Notes under the pieces: generated by a model
The model's database searches: none
Told to the model about the DNA's origin: nothing
The model's input: only the letters and a program-made list of their open reading frames with translations
Made by a program: the position numbers and the translations under genes
In this document: piece by piece, positions 61,684 through 64,000 of the stretch
How positions within the stretch are numbered: position 1 is the stretch's first letter
Layout: each line of letters opens with the position of its first letter
Assembly: GCA_964405435.1 (NCBI GenBank)
Contig: CAYOOD010000017.1
Span: 36,424-100,423, forward strand
Length of the DNA stretch: 64,000 nucleotides
Source: DVEG01 sp964405435
GTDB lineage: Bacteria > Cyanobacteriota > Cyanobacteriia > Cyanobacteriales > Oscillatoriaceae
Direction of reading: 5' to 3'

Positions 61684-63030
61684 GTGATAAATGCCGCACA
61701 GCCCCGCCCCATGACGATAGACGAGATAGTAGATTTACTGAATGCTAACCTGCCCCGGCCACTGACGCCACTGCAAGAATTGGTGCTGCGTTCCTCGTGG
61801 GAGGGAAAAACCTATGTGGACATGGCCGCCGAATCCAACTATGTCAAAGAATATATCAGCCGCACGGCTTCCGAATTGTGGGCTAGCTTGAGCGAGTTCT
61901 GGGGAGAACCGATCGCCAAACCCAGCTTCCGCCGGACGTTGGAGCCCCGCCCCCTGACAAAAGCCCAGAAAGAGGCGATCGCCCACTTCCGCCGTCAGAG
62001 CGCCGCCCCCGCGTTAAAATTTCCCGGCGGCCCCGTGGCCATTGACTCGAACCTTTACATCGAACGCCCTCCCATTGAGGAACTCGCCCGCGAAGAGGTT
62101 GCAAAACCGGGGAGCATCATCCGCATCAAAGCGCCCTGGAAGATGGGAAAGACTTCCCTGATGCTGCGGATTCTCGCATACGCCGAAAAGCAGGGCTACC
62201 GGACTGCCAGTTTGGACTTCCTGCAAGCCGAGAGAGCCGCCTTCGCCAGCACCGATAAATTTCTCCGCTGGTTCAGCGCCAATGTTTCCCGCGCTTTAGC
62301 GCTGCAACCCAAGCTCGATGAATATTGGGATGAGGACATCGGCAGTAAGGTGAGCTGCACTATTTATTTTGAAGGATATCTGCTCAATTCCCTCAAGAGC
62401 CCCCTCGTCTTGGCATTAAACGAGGTGAATATACTTTTTGAATATCCCGAAATCGCCGAAGAATTTTTATCGCTGCTCCGCTCCTGGTACGAACAAGCAA
62501 AAAAAGCCAAAATTTGGCAAAATTTCCGTTTAATCGTAGCTTACTCGACGGAAATCTACATTCCCCTCAAGCTGAATCAATCTCCGTTTAATGTCGGGTT
62601 GCCGCTGAAGTTGCCGCCGTTCACGTCGGAGCAGGTGCAGGAGTTGGCGCGGCGGCACGCTCTCACTTGGACGAATACTCAAACCAAGCAACTCATGGCA
62701 ATAGTAGGAGGACATCCCTATTTATTGCGGCTGGCGTTTTATTATCTGTTTCGGGGAGACGTGACCCTCAAGCAAATTTTGGATCTGGCAGCCACAGAAG
62801 CCGGCATTTACAACGACCATTTAAGGCGTATCATGTCGATTGTCAAAGCAGATCCCCTGCTAGAGGCTGCATTGAAACAGGTGATTTCTTCCGAGGGTTC
62901 GGTGAAGTTAGAGGCGATTCTCGCCTACAAATTAGATAGGATGGGGGTGGTAACGCTGGACGGCGATCGCGTGTCTCCAAGCTGCGACTTGTATCGCTTG
63001 TATTTTAGAGATCAATTGCTGCAAAATTAG
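61684..63030 (+). CDS. HTH plus AAA-like (AAA_35) ATPase-type protein
   Basis: 448 aa from a GTG with GGAG upstream; an ATG at 61711 starts exactly at the conserved domain and is the alternative. Residues about 10-80 (MTIDEIVDLLNANL, LRSSWEGKTYVDMAAESNYV, SELWASLSEFWGE) match the small HTH-like module that often precedes NACHT, WD40 or AAA domains in cyanobacterial signalling proteins (the vWA-MoxR-associated type). An AAA_35-like domain follows: Walker A APWKMGKTSLM with the GKT at 146-148 (ATG numbering), but the Walker B reads LVLALNEVNILFE, where relatives have D-E-V-D. No WD40 or effector part follows. It is probably a signalling scaffold or inactive ATPase. Confidence 0.8.
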   Translation: MINAAQPRPMTIDEIVDLLNANLPRPLTPLQELVLRSSWEGKTYVDMAAESNYVKEYISRTASELWASLSEFWGEPIAKPSFRRTLEPRPLTKAQKEAIAHFRRQSAAPALKFPGGPVAIDSNLYIERPPIEELAREEVAKPGSIIRIKAPWKMGKTSLMLRILAYAEKQGYRTASLDFLQAERAAFASTDKFLRWFSANVSRALALQPKLDEYWDEDIGSKVSCTIYFEGYLLNSLKSPLVLALNEVNILFEYPEIAEEFLSLLRSWYEQAKKAKIWQNFRLIVAYSTEIYIPLKLNQSPFNVGLPLKLPPFTSEQVQELARRHALTWTNTQTKQLMAIVGGHPYLLRLAFYYLFRGDVTLKQILDLAATEAGIYNDHLRRIMSIVKADPLLEAALKQVISSEGSVKLEAILAYKLDRMGVVTLDGDRVSPSCDLYRLYFRDQLLQN

Positions 63031-63253
63031 AATAAATTTAACGTGAAAATAGAGTGAAAGTTAGAGCGATCGCCCTTTTTGGGTTGCTGCCGAACTCCTG
63101 GGTCCTTCAGTGTGTTAAACTGGTTGGTAGCAACCCAGATTTGATTGGAAGAGTGAGAGGCCCCTAATTCCATGTTTCGAGGTGAAGAGGCTGTGGGATC
63201 TCCGAAATTTCCCGAATTAAAATTGACTGCTAAACAGATTTTGAAGCGGGACA

Positions 63254-63964
63254 ATGATCGATATTAAATACCAAGTAGGGGGAAGTCTCGCCACTGATGC
63301 TCCCACCTATGTCGAGCGACAAGCGGATGCCCTACTCTATCAAGCCTTAAAAGCCGGCGAGTTTTGCTACGTTCTCAACTCCCGGCAAATGGGCAAATCT
63401 TCCCTTTTAGTCCGCGCTCTCCACCGCCTAGAAGCTGAAGGATTCCAATGCAGCACCCTCGACATGACGCGCATCGGCAGTGAAACTATTACCCCTTTAC
63501 AGTGGTATAAAGGAATGCTGGCCGAATTGTGGCGCGGCTTCAATCTTTCAGGAAAAATCAATTTAAAAACTTGGTGGAGCGAGCGCGAAGACCTCTCATT
63601 CTTGCAAAGATTGAGTCAGTTTATTGAAGAAATTATTCTGGGAGAATTGCCCGAAGAGAAAATTTTTATCTTCCTCGACGAAATCGACAGCATTCTCAGC
63701 CTGAATTTTCCCGTCGATGATTTTTTCGCTCTCATCCGCTTCTGCTACAACCAGAGAGCCATCAATCCCGAATACAATCGGTTGACTTTTGCCATTTTTG
63801 GAGTCGCCACGCCTTCGGATTTAATCGCCGACAAAACCCGCACGCCTTTTAATATTGGGAAAGCCATAGAATTGCCCGGATTTACGTTAGAGGAAGCCTC
63901 TCCCTTAGCCAAAGGATTAGAAAGGGTGGTAACGAATCATCAGGCGGTTATACCAATTCTCTAA
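63254..63964 (+). CDS. AAA-like (AAA_35) ATPase domain, prematurely ended
   Basis: 236 aa. VGGSLATDAPTYVERQADAL, then VLNSRQMGKSSLLVRALHRL (Walker A) and IFIFLDEIDSIL (intact Walker B). ALIRFCYNQRAINPEYNRLT and FGVATPSDLIADKTRTPFNI are hallmarks of the cyanobacterial AAA_35 family, which normally continues well beyond this point, often into WD40 repeats. Here the reading passes NHQAV, then stops after IPIL at 63962-63964, 36 bases before the window edge. The break and the foreign-looking ATACCAATTCTCTAAAATCC after it suggest an insertion or truncation. It starts 223 bases after the previous AAA-like gene. Confidence 0.8.
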   Translation: MIDIKYQVGGSLATDAPTYVERQADALLYQALKAGEFCYVLNSRQMGKSSLLVRALHRLEAEGFQCSTLDMTRIGSETITPLQWYKGMLAELWRGFNLSGKINLKTWWSEREDLSFLQRLSQFIEEIILGELPEEKIFIFLDEIDSILSLNFPVDDFFALIRFCYNQRAINPEYNRLTFAIFGVATPSDLIADKTRTPFNIGKAIELPGFTLEEASPLAKGLERVVTNHQAVIPIL

Positions 63965-64000
63965 AATCCGGCTACAGATAAAGCTGATAAAATATCATGC

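Overview
The window looks like chromosomal DNA of a filamentous cyanobacterium. The HIP1 octamer GCGATCGC is scattered through genes and spacers. GUN4 domains, a DUF2358 protein, pentapeptide-repeat proteins, MHYT/GAF/PAS histidine kinases, AAA-like (AAA_35) proteins and short tandem heptamer repeats between genes all point the same way. An Oscillatoriales-type genome (Oscillatoria/Microcoleus/Kamptonema-like) is an inference from style; no rRNA or other marker is present. I see no tRNA, rRNA, CRISPR array, intact transposase or prophage.

Layout. (1) 1-15.5 kb: signalling and scaffold genes. These are a TPR protein cut by the left edge, a Ser/Thr kinase with the order kinase-TPR-GUN4-macrodomain-GUN4, a cytosine-deaminase-like amidohydrolase 12 bases behind it, pentapeptide-repeat proteins, a membrane kinase-TPR protein and a kinase-pentapeptide protein. 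(2) 15.8-24.4 kb: a frameshifted retropepsin-like gene, uvrA, a small membrane protein, an epoxide-hydrolase-like enzyme, an RTX calcium-binding protein with a clear terminator, a small antitoxin-like protein and a peptidoglycan-binding serine hydrolase. (3) 25-32 kb: two sensor histidine kinases of one subfamily without response regulators, a DUF2358 protein, a GHL10-type glycosidase-like protein and hisA. (4) 32.5-39 kb: a GH25 lysozyme-like protein with four copies of an unfamiliar C-terminal repeat, a family 2 glycosyltransferase, a toroid lyase-like protein, an M48 protease and a methyltransferase. (5) 39.2-41.7 kb: tandem paralogous Ser/Thr kinases. (6) 42-56 kb: a glycan-assembly-type membrane cluster with a flippase-like protein, three paralogues of a large DDARQH membrane protein, four GT39-like glycosyltransferases and a family 2 glycosyltransferase. 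(7) 56-64 kb: a VanX-like dipeptidase, a ChaB-like protein, a large MHYT hybrid histidine kinase and two AAA-like ATPases. The last one ends abnormally at the right edge.

The strongest candidates for something undescribed are the kinase-GUN4-macro-GUN4 protein with its coupled deaminase, the shared hairpin leader in front of two kinase genes, the GT-C/DDARQH cluster, and a palindromic repeat that has entered a membrane-protein gene in frame. Intergenic space is rich in palindromic and tandem repeats, several of them in paired or inverted copies. All functional calls rest on reading motifs by eye; no database search was possible.
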